Below the pieces are notes generated by a model. It saw only the letters and a program-made list of their open reading frames with translations, was not told the DNA's origin and made no database searches. DNA of 64,000 nucleotides, taken from contig NC_063168.1 of the NCBI RefSeq assembly GCF_023159225.1, positions 64,707,398 through 64,771,397 of the forward strand, read 5' to 3'. Below, piece by piece: positions 11,050-24,463 of this stretch (its first letter is position 1; each line of letters starts with the position of its first letter). Source of the stretch: Perognathus longimembris pacificus (Eukaryota > Chordata > Mammalia > Rodentia > Heteromyidae). Made by a program: the position numbers and the translations under genes.

Positions 11050-11795
11050 TTAGCTTTTCATTTTTCAAGTATTTATTTAAATTTTTTGTGTTTAATCAGT
11101 TGTACAAAGTAGTTGTCATTTAACAAAGCAGTTTTTGAATACACTATATCTTGATCAATGTCACCCCTTTCAACATTCTTACCCATCTCTACCCTAAATA
11201 CTTTTTCCCTTACTCTTCTGAACTTTGTAGGATATGCCTTGGGTTCTTGACTGAATTCTTTTCCTCTTCTCCTCTTCATTTGTTCACCCTTTTCCCCTTG
11301 ACATCACCCTACTCCTTTCAAGGACTTGGTTCCCATTTTTGTTTTGCTAAACTTTGATTTTGCATTTCTAAGGAATTACACTATTTGAGATCTCCCTTGA
11401 ATCTACTGTATTTCAGTTAGTACATTTGTATACACTTGCATATTTACTTACAAATTTATAAACTAACTTGTAATTCCATATATAAGGCAAAACATGAATC
11501 CTTTGTGACTTTCTGAGCCTGACTTAATTCACTTACCAGAGATTTTCTCACTTATCTGTAAATGGTACAGTATTGTTCTTTCTAATGGATGAACAAAATT
11601 CCATTGTGTACGTCTGCCATATTTTCCTGATCCATTTTTCCATTGAGGAACATCTGGGCCAATCCTATCAAAAAATAAATTACCTTATGACCCAGCAATT
11701 CCATTCCTCAGCATTTGCCCAAAAAATTACAAACCAGGACACAGTAAAGTCACTGGCATAGCCATGTTTATTGCAGCACTATTCACTATAACTTA
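11050..11795 (-). repeat. LINE-1 3' end with 5' inversion
   Basis: The segment 11050-11668 is the minus-strand L1 3' UTR and ORF2 end (ttccattgtgtacgtctgcc, tttcctgatccattttt). From about 11680 the orientation flips. The + text accttatgacccagcaattcc, cacagtaaag, and attgcagcactattcacta is the adjacent upstream part of L1 ORF2. The two parts join in L1 order only if one is inverted, which is the footprint of twin priming. The copy is old and dead. Confidence 0.82.
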
Positions 11796-12379
11796 CTGTT
11801 TTCTTCCTGCTTTAAAAGTAAGCTCATAATATTAATTAGTTGTCCAAGAAAATTTATTAGTAGCTGAAAAGGAAAAGTCTCAGCTCCCTGACACTATTGA
11901 GGGTACTCCCTCAATCTTCTTCTGTATCATTTTCTGAATGACAACATTATGCTCTCGGCAGGATTCAAGGCACATGCCTGCACCTGAATATAAGGTCTTC
12001 TCATCTTCCCTAAGATCAGAGCACAGGATGATAAAACCACAGCTATTAGTGTGAATTTTCAAAAACATAACCCATCTGTTGAAAATAAGGAAATGGGCTG
12101 AGAGCTTTGATGGATGAGCTGGTTAGGCTTTGATTGTTCTCATTCTTTCATGCATTCACTCAATTTACACTGAAATGTGTCATGCCAAGCAAGGACTGTC
12201 CAATGTCCTGAGAGAGAGACGAAGAGGAACAGGCGTGCCCAGAAATTGTGAGTAGAGTACAGTCCTTTGGAAAGTACAAATATTTTCTTTCCTTTCTCTA
12301 AAACAGCCATTCTAACATCTCTATTTTGCCTCTCACATTTTTTCCTATTGAATATCCTCCACAATCTTGTGACAAGCTC
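11796..12379. other. Unassigned DNA
   Basis: No repeat or coding signal was recognised. Confidence 0.45.
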
Positions 12380-12620
12380 CTATTTATCCTTCAAGGCCCA
12401 TGAAAAGTAGACTGTCAACTGAGCTTTCCCTACACTTACGGGACAAATTATGTTCCATCATCTGTGTTCCCATAGCACTTTCTGTATACAAATCTTACAA
12501 CATTGCACTACAGTATTAAATTTACTGTTCCTCTCCCACATCCCAGTGAGACATCATATATCATCATCATTATAAAATACAATATTCAGAATAAAGTTTG
12601 AATAATACTTAGTGCATGTT
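12380..12620 (+). repeat. Ancient L2-like 3' end, plus orientation
   Basis: The order tatccttcaaggccca, ctgtgttcccatagcacttt, and cccacatcccagtgagaca matches the general text of an L2 3' end. It is strongly diverged. Confidence 0.6.
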
Positions 12621-13109
12621 TCAATTCTGAATATTTGTCTTATTATCTAATTGTCATCTTTCACTCTTGTCTCTTGGTTTTTAAATTATAGATACTTTGT
12701 TGCTATGGTCCATTGTGCTCCTCTTTCAATTCATTCTTGCTGAAGGATTCAACCAAATTCTGAGAAATTGGTAAATATTCTCCATCTACATTGTATAGGT
12801 AAGGAAGAAGTGGATCTATCCAAGTCTATCTTTACAAGTTTATCTTCGGTGTGCACTGGTATGCCCTCAGCATGGCACACACCCTGCAGTAGTAAAGGTC
12901 TCAGTGGGGTCCCATACAACAGAAAGAATTTTATGACCTATTCTTAGACACAGTGGGCCTGTCCTGTCCTGCATATCCACAGGTGCTCCCGTATCTTTGC
13001 AGGTGTCCTGACACTTAGGTTCACATACTATCTCTGAGTGAATCATGCTTGAAACATCCAGGGTGTGGTAACAGTAGGATATTTATTGTTTTCTTTCTAA
13101 ACATATGAA
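12621..13109. other. Unassigned DNA
   Basis: Nothing recognised. Confidence 0.45.
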
Positions 13110-13490
13110 AATGATTTATGGAGTACTTACCAATGACTGAAACTATCCTAGGGGCCTGATATGCATCAGTGAACAAAAGCCATCAAAACTTCCCATCCAC
13201 ATAGTGTTTGAATTCCAGTGAGGAGGAAAACAACAACTGAATACATGGAGTGAATAAATATGCTTTATAGGATATTATAACACGATCGGCATAAAGAGAA
13301 ATAGGGGGTTCCAGGAGAACTGGCAGGTTGAAAGCAAATGCAGGTTTAAGGTCAGTGGTCAGAATTGGACACCTTGTGAAAATAAAATGTGAGAAAATAT
13401 TTGAAAGAGATGGCTGGTTTAGCTTTGTGGATTTCAGGGGAGGAGGACACCAGGCAGGGGAAATAGTACAAAGACTCTAAAATGAGAATA
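13110..13490 (-). repeat. Ancient L2-like relic
   Basis: A ttatggagtacttacc...actatcctagg...gcatcagtgaacaaaa pattern is followed by an extended G/A-rich segment (gggaaatagtacaaaga). It is similar in order to the relic at 685-1290. Confidence 0.5.
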
Positions 13491-15827
13491 CACCAGATGC
13501 ACAGTTTTTAAAGGATGTAACAGAATTTTATAATTATGTGCTCTGCCCTCATCTCTCACTCCAAGATTTCCCCAATACCTTGAAATATGAGTTAAATTAA
13601 CAGGTTTGAAATGGCGGATCCTGTCATGATTGATATTAAACCCCACAAGGATGGATATACAGCCTGTGGCTGTATATTAGGAATTAGGCTTAGTTCACCT
13701 GGTGGCTACAGACTTGAAGATAATCAGACATGGTCACGATTATTAACACATTAGAGCCTCAGGAAAGAAAAAGAAAGTTTCAGTGAGTAAAACTACACAG
13801 ACTTTCATATTGCTGCTTACCCTGGACAAGAGCTCCCTGGATCTCAGATATATAGAGGACAAAGGAGGAAGAAGATCTGGTGATAGGTTATAGGTTAGCT
13901 TTTTATATAGACCATGAAGGGGCCTAACTTTGGTAGAAGGATCAGATTTCTGAAAAGGACTCAATAATAGTAGGATTTCCCACAAAGATTCAATTATTTC
14001 ATTCATATTCTTACCTGTGTCTGTGCTGTTTATCAACCCTCTAAACCTTTGACTGTTGCATCCAATGAAAAGGTACTGTTATTCATCAGAGTTTGTTCCA
14101 AGCTATTAGAGAGATAAGGAACTGCAACATAACTTAACTATCCTAATGAGACTGTCTTTAAGACAGTGGGGTAAGATTTCAGAGAAATCATAAGAAATCA
14201 CTGAGTTAAAAAAATCATCATGAATCTGAAGTCCTAACTAATCAGGTTCTTTCTGGAAGAGGTGAGAAATTGAATAGCAAGCAGAAGTTGTGAAGCTGGC
14301 AAAGAAATGTTCTTCCAAGGTTTGATCTGCTGACTGGATGTGTACAGAAACCTGGTGACTGTCAGGCACTGGAAGATAAACAGCTTGGTTAGTAGAATGA
14401 ATGCTAGGTTTCCTGATCACACTCCATTTTTCCAGAAACATTGTCTTCATGAACAGTAACAGCCATGCTTTCCGGTGGTAAAGAGAGATTAGTATTTGTC
14501 TTCAGAAGACCTGATTATAGTCTTGATGTCATCATCTCAAAACCAGATAATGTTCAGCTATGCACTGGGCTTCTGTTTCTTTCCTTGTAACATTAGGATA
14601 ACTCAAAGTCAATTGAAATACTTGTCAACAACTTTCTGTCAAGTACAGGAGGCATGTGTGCTGTCTCCTCTGTACTATCGTCATCTTGATTATACTGCGT
14701 GGATTGTTGCTTCACAAAAGCTTTTCATCTAGACAGAGACAGCTGGTAATCTGTTAAGGGAGCAAATAGAAATCCATGCATGCAGGGGCAAATGTGATAT
14801 GATGGAATGAAGATAAACTGAATTGGTAACCACTTATCTTTTGCAAATCATGGAAAGGCATTTTGCTCATGACAGTTTCTAGGAAGATTTTGTGCTGTAC
14901 CTTGCTCTGAGTCTATCCCCAGGGATTTTTGGAGGGCTCTGCTAACAAGAAAATACAATGAGTCTTGGTGACTCACTTCTATATGTGCTGTCATAAGGAG
15001 GGTGTAGTTTCGGTGTCCAACTAACCAGGGACATTCTTTTAGAGTGAAAGAAATTCATTTACCATAATAAGTCCAAATAAAAGGAGGTGTTTGAGCACCT
15101 ACAGGACAATGCTTGTGCTTGTTGGAGAGTCTAACCTGAGGTTCTGAGATGCAGACCAAATTACAGAGACTATGGTTACCAAAACATAGATCTACCCCAG
15201 AGGGAGTTCTACCTGCATTCTAGCTTTGATAGGTCATCCTAGTTAGATATAGAGATGGGTAAGCACAAAGCAACTTCCAAGATAAAGTGAAACCAAGATT
15301 TTCATCTGAGAACTAGTCAAAGATCAAAAGTTCTCTAAGACTATCCTTTGTATTTTTAACTCTTTGTTATGTCTGTATATAGTTGGTTTTGTGTACTTTC
15401 TGCTTCATTACCAACATAACTTCCCTTGATGCTTGCTTATACATGACCATACGTCTCTCTCAAATCTTTTCATGTTCTTTCAAGGGAAGAAAGGAAAATA
15501 GACTCAAGTTCATTTTTAAAGTGGGAATCTCAGGTTTCAAGTTCACACAGAGATTTAGATTCTTCATAGCAAATGTGGCTCACCAATAATATCTCTACTT
15601 TGAAGAATACTTCTTTTATGACGGTAGTTCTATCTTTACATATTAGCTATATTTGTCTTCTAATACATACGGGTTTTATTTCTCGTGAGTATTTCTGGAC
15701 AATTAACTTTTTAAATGCAGAGACTATGTATCTACAAGTTAGCTCCCACTAATTCACTCTGCTTACTCACGTTTCATGGGAGTTTTTGATTAATAATATT
15801 TTAATATACAAGTCATAATTATATATA
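13491..15827. other. Long unassigned stretch
   Basis: No SINE, L1 or coding signal was recognised. It contains a short perfect hairpin at 13655-13677 (reported separately). The remaining text is AT-rich and looks unique. Confidence 0.45.
13655..13677. other. Perfect short inverted repeat
   Basis: A 10-bp stem (atatacagcc / ggctgtatat) with a 3-nt loop (tgt). No terminator or RNA-gene context applies in this eukaryotic setting. Confidence 0.9.
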
Positions 15828-15877
15828 TTGTGGAATACTAGGCAAGCACTCTACCACTAGGCTACATTCCCAGCCCA
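15828..15877 (-). repeat. IDL monomer fragment
   Basis: The text aggcaagcactctaccactaggctacattcccagccc corresponds to the 5' part of the tRNA-like monomer in reverse orientation. The Geo half is absent. Confidence 0.75.
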
Positions 15878-18428
15878 CTCAATAATCATTTTTCTAGTAT
15901 CTGTTTGATTTTAGTGAAGAATGAGATCATTTAGTATTTTTCTTTCTGTGCCTGCTTTTAAAAGTTGTTTAATGGACACACGGATATGCATTTTTGTAGA
16001 GATTACTTCAGTCTCCATGGTATAATACTACTTCAAGCCTTAGAAGTCTCTTTGGAAAGACAGTTCTGCATGGTCAAAACCTCTTTAAACAATTTTGTAG
16101 AACAGAAGATGGAGACTTAGAAAGGCATAACTGTCCATGCTGAAAGTGTCATTGAATTACCAATTGGCTTGAACTTGTAATGTAAGATTATTCTAACTCA
16201 AGGCTCTTGGTGAATAATCAAGTAAATTGGATGGCTGAATGCATAAGTTCTCTGTCAAAAGAAAAGAAATAAAATACAGTGTAGTTTAAAACTATCACTT
16301 CTATACCTTTTTAGTGATGATTAAATGTCTCACCATTAGAATAACCATGACTGAGATGTGTACTGACTTAACATGTGTAATGGGAGAAGGTGAAACCAAA
16401 GGACAGATTTGAAAAGGTACTATTTTTTACTTTTTGCCTTTTAAAACTCTGTACTGTAAGTGCAATGAAAGTAACCTCATCCAAAGACCAACACTGAAAA
16501 ACTTTGCAATTAAGGTGACTTCTTAATTCTTGCCCTTACATATATCTAGAACCAATTTCTGTGAACTTGAATGACAATACTTAATGAGGGGAGGATTGTT
16601 AATAGAAGAAAGGGACATTTTTAGTGGAGGTAAAGTAGACTTAAGTTTTTCCCCTGCGAATTATCTCCCCTTTCTCACAAAATGTTCTTGGAATGATGGG
16701 AATGATATATTTTTTGTTTGTGTTTGAAATTGTATACTGCAGGCTTGCTTTTAATGACATGTAGGTAAGTTATAATAAATTGTCAAAAGTTGATATAGTA
16801 GATGACAGGAAAGATGCAATACTCACCTTTTACTTTATTCTTGTTGAAATATGACTATCTTCAAAGTGGAAGCTTTGTTTTATAAAAGGAGAGTGCTAAC
16901 AAAACTACTAGGATAGAAAAGAGAGTGGAGAGTCATATAGTACCCAGCCATTCAGAACATTTCTGCTTTAAGGGAGTAGAAACTGAGATGGGAAAATGAT
17001 TGCATAGCAGTTTATTGCTAATTTTTATAATTTTCTACTTATGATACTGCTGTTATTGTCACTTTAATTATATGTCAAAATAATCCAATGCTTTCATTCC
17101 TGCTCTATAGTGGAGAATCACTAGACTTAAACCTTCTGTTTAATTTATTATGACTAGAGTCCACAAATGTATAAATCCATAGTCACAGGAACAGTTTTTT
17201 TTTTCCTGAAGGTAATGTGCCTTATAAATGGTCATTTCTATAGAACTCACTTCTTGGTTCTGTGAAAGGCTAGGCAGGTAGATTCAACATCAAGGTATGA
17301 ACATGACAGTGATGTGAAAAAGAGACTGGTAAGAACTCCAGGACGCTAGACAGGAATTGGACAAGGGAAGAAAAGGCCAGAAGGTAGGAAAGAAAGGCAT
17401 TTTATTTTTATCAGGGCCAATTGACTCTTCACACAACGTGACCTGCCATTCACAGAAAATCATATCCAAGTCACAACAATCAAAATCTGGAGGATTAGTA
17501 CATTCATTCCTGAAAACCCTAATGACATAATGGATCGGATGTTAGAACGAAGCCCAAGTCAGTCTCTCTCACAGACAATTTCACTATGTTTTGACATATA
17601 GAACCAAGAACTAACACTCACTGTACAACAGTTGAATTCTTGAGGATTAAGGTGAAACTTGTGCAAAAGTTCTTGTGGCTGTTTACTCAAAATATGGTGT
17701 CATTAAATATAACAGTAATGACATATCCATTGCCACATAAGAAAATGCATATCAATTGGAGCCAAATTGTAACCCTTAGCAATTCTATGACAGATGTGGT
17801 CTCATGGACAACATTCTGCCTACCCCAGTGGTAAACTGCTGAGGTGGTTGTTATCTTCCTCACAACCACAAAGGAGAACCCTCCCAGCCTGGAAGGAGGC
17901 CAAATGATGTCCTCATTCTCCAATCTGCCACCATGACAAATGTTTCTGTGATATTTTTGCTCACAGGCTGTGCTTGTGCTCCCAGACAGCTTCAGGGTTA
18001 TTTGGGGGATCACAATCTCCCTAAGTCTCAATGGCCTTCTCACTTGTACATGGATGGTAGTTTTCTGGGCCCTTCTTAGACTTTATACTGCTACATTCTC
18101 AATGAAATGGAAATGACCACGGGGATATGCATGTTTTTAATTAAAACATATACAAATAATATCCAAGATACATCTTATAAAACCAGTGAGAGATATGAAA
18201 TGAGACCTCACTTGCCTCCCTTGCTGCTTGAGGTTTAGCTTTTGCAGAATCAAGCAAAAACAAAATTAAATCCATTTCTTAGCACTCAGGAGATGTTCCT
18301 TTTGTTCCACTATGACAACATAGGGAAGGTGAAGAATTTTGGGAATCAGCCTCAAAGACTGAAACTTCCTCCCTGTAACTATCTATTTTCTCAATTTCTT
18401 CCCATCCTTCAATTAATATACCGAACGT
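15878..18428. other. Long unassigned stretch
   Basis: No repeat family was recognised. A 118-codon open frame on the minus strand (17687-18043) has no domain, conserved start or splice context that I can identify. Confidence 0.45.
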
Positions 18429-18650
18429 TGCTAGGTAATGGTAACTCATACTTGTAATCCTAGCTACTTATACAGCAGAGATATGAGAATCATGGTTACA
18501 AGTCAATCAAGGCAGGAAAGTCTATGATGTTCTTATCTTCAATTTACTACCATGCTCTGACTGAAGTGGTAGAGTACTAGCCTTGAGGAAAAAAGAAGCT
18601 CAGAGACAGGCGTGAGGTCCAGAGTTCAAGCCCCAGGACCAGTGCACTTT
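18429..18650 (+). repeat. 7SL-headed SINE with Geo tail, diverged
   Basis: The head (actcatacttgtaatcctagctactta) is followed by a linker (caggaaagtctatga..cttatcttcaattt). The Geo tail (gtggtagagtactagccttgag, then gagttcaagccccagga) comes last. Confidence 0.8.
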
Positions 18651-20704
18651 AAATAAATGTATGGAAAAATATGTTTTGCTACATTTGGTATTAGTCACTT
18701 TACCTTCCTACCACAATAGCTTTAAAATTTTAAATCATTATGATTTTAATAAGTTTGTGGAGGGAAAGAGAATAAACACAAGCAGTAGAATGAAAGTTTT
18801 AATGTAGACTTAGTAGTTTTGGTTATGTTCCTCTTTATGCTGATGTCAGAGTTAATATGGGAAAGTAATTTATAGAGTATTAACACATAGCAAATGATTA
18901 AAACATATTATAATTAATTTTATTGATATTGGTATTGGATGAAGCTTTTCTATATTGTTTATACCCTAACTCTGTCAGTAGTACCTCCATTGGATTTTAA
19001 TGCTCAGTTCTAAATCCTGTGCAACCCTTGAAATTTGTTTTCTGGATTTCCATTTCTGAAAGACAGTAGACACTGGGCAAGCCCTGCCACTTATTGACAA
19101 TTATCTATCCTCCTAGATATTCTGCCTGGAATTGGTGCATGGGTTTTTGCTTCTTTGGAAATAGGTATCTTTTCCCAAAAAGCTAACAATGCAGTACAAA
19201 AAGAAATAAAAGCAAAGAAAAATAGTAATTAGGCTGCACAATGCAAACCCTAGAAAATCATACAAATTATAGTGAAATCCAGCAATGATAGCAATTAGCT
19301 ATATGGAAAATTTATCCCAGGAGGGCTATTAAATTCTTGATTGCCAGCAAGCATCTTCACATGTGATTTTTCTTTGTCTTTTATCCTACAATTTTATCTG
19401 TTTAATAAACTTCTTATTCCTTTTTCTTTTGTAGTATCCCTTCTTCTTCCTTCTCCATTATTACCGTCCTTATCCTAGGCATACTTTCCTTACATGCCTT
19501 AACAAAGATAATATTATAAAAGTGGCATTTTTATTATTACTCCCAACTCAAACCTACTTTATACACCTCTATCAAATTAACTAACCTGCATTGTAGTTTT
19601 AGCTCATGACACCCTGTAACCAGAATGGTAGAATTTCTCCAAGTAACACTGAGATGCCTAGTATACTAACACATTCACATTTGCTACCAATAACTACTTC
19701 TGTATTTGTTTGTTAATTCACTCAATAAGTTTACCCATTATCTGTTATTTACCTAATGTATTTGATGGTTGGCTTCTCTCTCCCCTCAGAATAGGCATTA
19801 TAACAAGTCTTTGTCATTTAGGTCTGTGCTATACTTTCTTTGTATGTATCTTTCTGTGTGTTACTTCACTGGTAGACCTGACTCCTATTTGTTCAATTGT
19901 CTATTTGTCAACATACACATGCACACACACATGCACGCACATACACACGACAGTCATAGCTAGGAGTTCCCCAAGTCTCTTCTGGCAGGCACAAAGGCAG
20001 TAAGCAGGTGTGAGTGTGTGTGAAATATGATGAGCCAAAAGATTCATTTCTTTATTTTCTCCTAACTGCTGCAGCTTTCATAAAATCCAGCCCTATAGGT
20101 TATTGATTTTCACAAAAAGAAGAAAAACGAGTGGGAGTGGAGAATTATGATGTTATGTCCTAAATGAATTTTTTTCACTGAAAAAGAAGAAGAACAATAC
20201 AGCAACAACTATTCTCTGTCTTGAGCAGTTGGTCAGAAATGAGGTTTTTGGGAATGGAATAGGAAAGGCAGAAGTGCATCTGGTCCCCAGGGGAGACTGA
20301 GCATTGATCTCTTGGGTGATTGCCCTGACTGCCTTTGAAGCTGAGAATTAAGTTCAATATGTTAGTGCTAACATTTAAGTCCTTTCAAATCTCCAGGGAC
20401 AGACTCTGCTTTCTCTTCCTCTCCCTCACTTACGTTTAGGTGAAAACTTATTTAACGCTTTACCTTCCTGCCTTTCTTTCCCTTATGTAGAAATCTTGAA
20501 CTCAGTAAAGACATGGAAGATCTGATGAAGTGCTTTGACCAATATTATGTAAGCTGTGGGGGAAAAATGGAGGCAATTTTAAATTTTTACTGCCATAACT
20601 GTTATTACCTAACTAGAATGCAATAATAGATGCATTGTTCACAGCTGGCTTATTGTCTATGAAGGAAACCCATTTCTGCGAAATGATATTGTAAGGACAA
20701 GGTT
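18651..20704. other. Long unassigned stretch
   Basis: There is a short CA-rich run near 19912-19948. Parts near 19430-19830 have an L2-like flavour, too weak to call. No genes were recognised. Confidence 0.4.
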
Positions 20705-20840
20705 ACCATCAGAATTACATGGAGAGATTTGAAAATCCAGGCATGAGCGGATCAGAAGTGCAATTATGCTGTCCAAAATGGGCCCTGGGAATCTGCATTA
20801 GAACACCAACAAAAGTTTCTTAGTTTACATTCTTCACTAG
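20705..20840. repeat. MER5-like hAT (Charlie) relic, tentative
   Basis: The order catcagaattacatggagag, gatttgaaaatccaggcatg, and gggccctgggaatctgcatt resembles the mammalian MER5 non-autonomous DNA transposon. The element is near-palindromic, so strand is not assigned. Confidence 0.45.
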
Positions 20841-21639
20841 GTACAATACAAAAGGACATAGCAAAAAAGTAGAGGGGCACCAAATTCCATGTGACAAACT
20901 AACAGTCAAAGATGTATAGTTCATCTACCTTCATTTCATGAGCCTAGAGATAAAGAAAGAGCATTAGAAGAGAAAAGAGGCAACTACAGACTTCTGGCAG
21001 CTTGGAAATTTCCCCAAAAGGCATATCTAATGATCTATTGATTAGCATTAGGAGATCTGGGGTCAGGGAAGGGGTAAGGAAGAAATGAAAAATAGTGCTG
21101 TGGTAAAGCAATTCAACAGTATTCAGTGGAAGGGGAGGCAGGCTTAAGTAAATAACATGCCTGCCAGCTATTTTGATTATCTAAAATATAACCCATTGGC
21201 TTAGAAGAAAATCCAGCAAGGAAGTTAACTGAATATACAGACTTTGTTAGCTGAAGAACTTTGATTCAAGTCAAATCTAATACCGAACACCAAAACTACC
21301 AACTACTGAATACTGAAAACTGGGCTAATACGTGGCCAGAAGGCAAAAGATAAATGAGATTTGCCCTGAGCATGTTTGAAACAACAAGGTCACGTGAAGA
21401 CTGACAAAAGTTCCAAATTGTACTCCCTTTAGCCTTCTGCCCAGAATCTTTAAAGATAAGAAATCATTGGAAATAAATGAAGAATAAATATACCCATGAA
21501 AAACAGTAAGCAGCTGATTAATTCTCAAGAAAAAAATGAAGAATCAGCATTTGCAAAGAGATCATGTAAGGTGGCATCTCAGGCTAACATTGGAGTGGAA
21601 ACAGAGGAACAGATGCTCAGCCTTAACATTCTTATGTAT
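20841..21639. other. Unassigned DNA
   Basis: Nothing recognised. Confidence 0.45.
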
Positions 21640-21830
21640 AGGAGGGAAATTCATATATTTACCCATGAATTTACTCAAGTACTATTAACTCAGAACAAGC
21701 TATGTGTCAGTCTCTGTCTAGAATTAAAGAACACAGTTATTCACAGTAGACACAATGTCTCAACAATCATAATGCTTGTATTCTAATAGAGGAACAAAGC
21801 AAGGAAAAAAAAAAAAGCAAATCATGAATG
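21640..21830 (-). repeat. Weak L2-like relic
   Basis: The text tttactcaagtacta..gctatgtgtcag..aacacagttattcaca..tgcttgtattctaata parallels the reverse-strand L2 3' end. It is very diverged. Confidence 0.35.
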
Positions 21831-22053
21831 AGTGTTGTAAATTCTGAGTGACCGGGTTTCAAATCTCAACTGTACCAATTGCTATTTGTTTTGTCTTAGC
21901 CTTGCTGTGTCTTTTCTTCTCTGAAAGATTCAAAATGTTGACTTTGGAAGATGGTGACATAGGTAAATAGGTAGTGCATGAAATATTGACAATTCAAAGG
22001 ATCTGACTAAAAGAGAAGGCATGTTTACTCTTAAAGAAGTCCAGGGGTTATTG

Positions 22054-22054
<1 letters not shown>

Positions 22055-22104
<50 letters not shown>
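22055..22104. repeat. (CA)n microsatellite
   Basis: An uninterrupted CA run of about 24 units. Confidence 0.98.
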
Positions 22105-22105
<1 letters not shown>

Positions 22106-22193
22106 ATACTGGACATAGATCCATTATGTATGTGTATATATGTGTCCATATATACAGATTAATACACACAGAAGTGTATGAATACATGCACAT

Positions 22194-22244
<51 letters not shown>
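22194..22244. repeat. (GATA)n microsatellite
   Basis: About 12 perfect GATA/TAGA units lie 90 bp from the CA array. TA/CA-rich text lies between them. Confidence 0.98.
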
Positions 22245-23279
22245 CACAAAGAGCAAGCTAATGTAAGTAAAAATTTAGGGAAGTTGAATGAATGGGTTTG
22301 GAATAGAAAAGGTGAAGAGTCTTTTCTAATGTTTTGTTTGTTTTCCCCCTGTAACCAAGCAGGGAAGAGGGTAGGGGTAAGATAAAAGCATCAACACACA
22401 AATTCACCATTGTAGCCTTCATTTTTGTAGTTTCAGAAGCTGCATTTCTATTTATAGAAATGGCTCTGGTTTTAGAGTTATGACACCAAAGTGATAGACA
22501 CTCGCGTAAGCAAAGAACCTATAAATATGAGCTGAGAAGTCACATAGTCCCAGAGAAGTCAGAATACTCATGGATATCACCCCCTTCTCTTTGCAGGAAG
22601 GCCTGCATTAGCAGTCAGTTTACAATCATGAATAGATCTATCAAACTGAGGAGTAAGTTAAGATCTCAGGAAACAGCTCCTTGCAGTGATGACTTGAAGA
22701 ACCCACTGTACTTCCAGAAAAATTCTTTCCACTAGAACTTGAACCTCACTCGCTTATCTATGCTACATGATCACAAGAAATACTAGCCATCTTCTGATCA
22801 CTCTTCTGCTATTTGTCCATGGGATCTAACACTTCTAGCCAATAGAATCTTTCCTGAATGTATCAAAGTGCAACTGCCTTGCAATAGACATTGACTAGCT
22901 TGGAAACTTTCCTTCAGTTTTAACCGATCTCTCTTTTTTTAATTAATTGCTAGTTGCTAGACGAATAGTTCCTCTTTATCTTGTTTGTCAAAGTACTAGG
23001 AAAGCAGAATCTCAACTTTCTTACACCCTAGCAAGAAATAGATTTTAAAGAAGCCTCTCCAAAGGGAATTTCCAGACATATAGAAGATGCATACTCCTAG
23101 TAGCAGAAAGAAAAAGATGATTATCTTTAAGCCTTTCAGAAATTCTATAATGTCCTTATGTCTTTAAAATTCGATTTTGAGGCAAACAAGATTACACTCA
23201 TTTGTGTGACAAATAGAATTGAGTACCTAGTAAATTCCAGGGACTTTGTGAATGATTTCAATGTAGTTATGCCTACAAT
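22245..23279. other. Unassigned DNA
   Basis: No repeat or coding signal was recognised. Confidence 0.45.
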
Positions 23280-23948
23280 GCACTTATTCTTTTTTTTTTT
23301 TTTTTTTTTTTTGCCAGTCCTGGGCCTTGGACTCAGGGCCTGAGCACTGTCCCTGGCTTTTTTTTTTTTTAATCTTTTTTTTTAAGTTTTTAATATAAAA
23401 CTGATGTACAGAGAGGTTACAGTTTCATATGTTAGGCATTGGATACATTTCTTGTACTGTTTGTTACCTTGTCCCTCATACCCCCCTCCCCCCTCCCCCT
23501 TCCCCCCCCTGCGGTGTTCAGTTCACTTACACCAAACAGTTTTGCAAGTATTGCTTTTGTTGTTGTTTCTCTTATTTTACCCTTTGTCTCTCAATTTTGG
23601 TATTCCCTTTGAATTTCCTAATTCTAATACCAGTACACACTGTTTCCCATACACTCAGATAAGATTACAGAGATAGTGTAGATACAATCACAAGAAGGTG
23701 ATACACGAACATCATCAATAGTAGAAACTACAGATACACATGGGATGTTGAAAGTAGTTACAACTGTGATATAACAATCATTTCCATAAAATGGAGTTCA
23801 TTTCACTTAGCATCATCTAATGTGATCATAAGGGTATAGCTATTGGGCTCTTGTGATCCTCTGCTGTGACTTGCCTAACCCTGTGCTAATTATTCCCAAT
23901 AAGGGAGACCATAGAGTCCATGTTTCTTTGGGTCTGGCTCACTTCACT

Positions 23949-24298
23949 TAGTATAATTTTTTCTTTTTTTTTTTTTTTTTAATTTTTTTATTTTTTTTTA
24001 TTAATTGGACATAAATTTTTTTACAAGGAGTTGTGCAAAGAGGGTGCAGTTACATAGTAGGGCAGTGTGTACATTTCTTATGATATCTTACAACCTGTTT
24101 TTCTATCCCTTGTCTAGGTCAGGTTGACATATATGCAATATACAATGTATCAAGAACATATACAGTATTCACAGACTTGGTCTCTACTGTCTCTCCGTCT
24201 CCCTTTGTTAACAGTCATATATCAGGGAGATCATGCCCCTTTGTTTTCTGTGTTCTAGGCTTGTCTCACTCAACACTGCCAAATAGTATAATTTTTTC
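23949..24298 (-). repeat. Short LINE-1 3' end nested in an L1
   Basis: A T-rich tail from 23964 is followed by a different L1 3' UTR subtype (acaaggagttgtgcaaagag, then ttgtctcactcaacactgcc). It ends at 24283. Perfect 15-bp duplications of host L1 sequence (tagtataattttttc) lie at 23949-23963 and 24284-24298. The inserted copy is only about 320 bp. Confidence 0.93.
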
Positions 24299-24463
24299 CA
24301 AGTCCTTCCATTTCCTTACAAATGGGGCAATGTCATTCTTTCTGATAGAGGCATAAAATTCCATTGTGTATATGTACCACATTTTCCTGATCCATTCGTC
24401 TACGGAGGGGCATCTGGGTTGGTTCCAGATTCTCGCTATGACAAATTGTGCTGCAATGAACAT
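24299..24463 (-). pseudogene. L1 ORF2 C-terminal remnant
   Basis: A minus-strand frame through 24463-24299 translates into text typical of the L1 ORF2 C-terminal region. It includes the WYIYTMEFYASIRKND phrase, which also appears (as WYIYTMESYASVRKNG) at 43173. Endonuclease and reverse-transcriptase domains are absent. It cannot encode a functional protein. Confidence 0.8.

Noticed and set aside
17687..18043. 118-codon open frame on the minus strand
   Set aside because: No recognisable family and no flanking exon signals. Left as unassigned DNA.
22194..22244. Regularly spaced repeat array that might suggest CRISPR
   Set aside because: A perfect (GATA)n microsatellite without spacers, in a mammalian genome.
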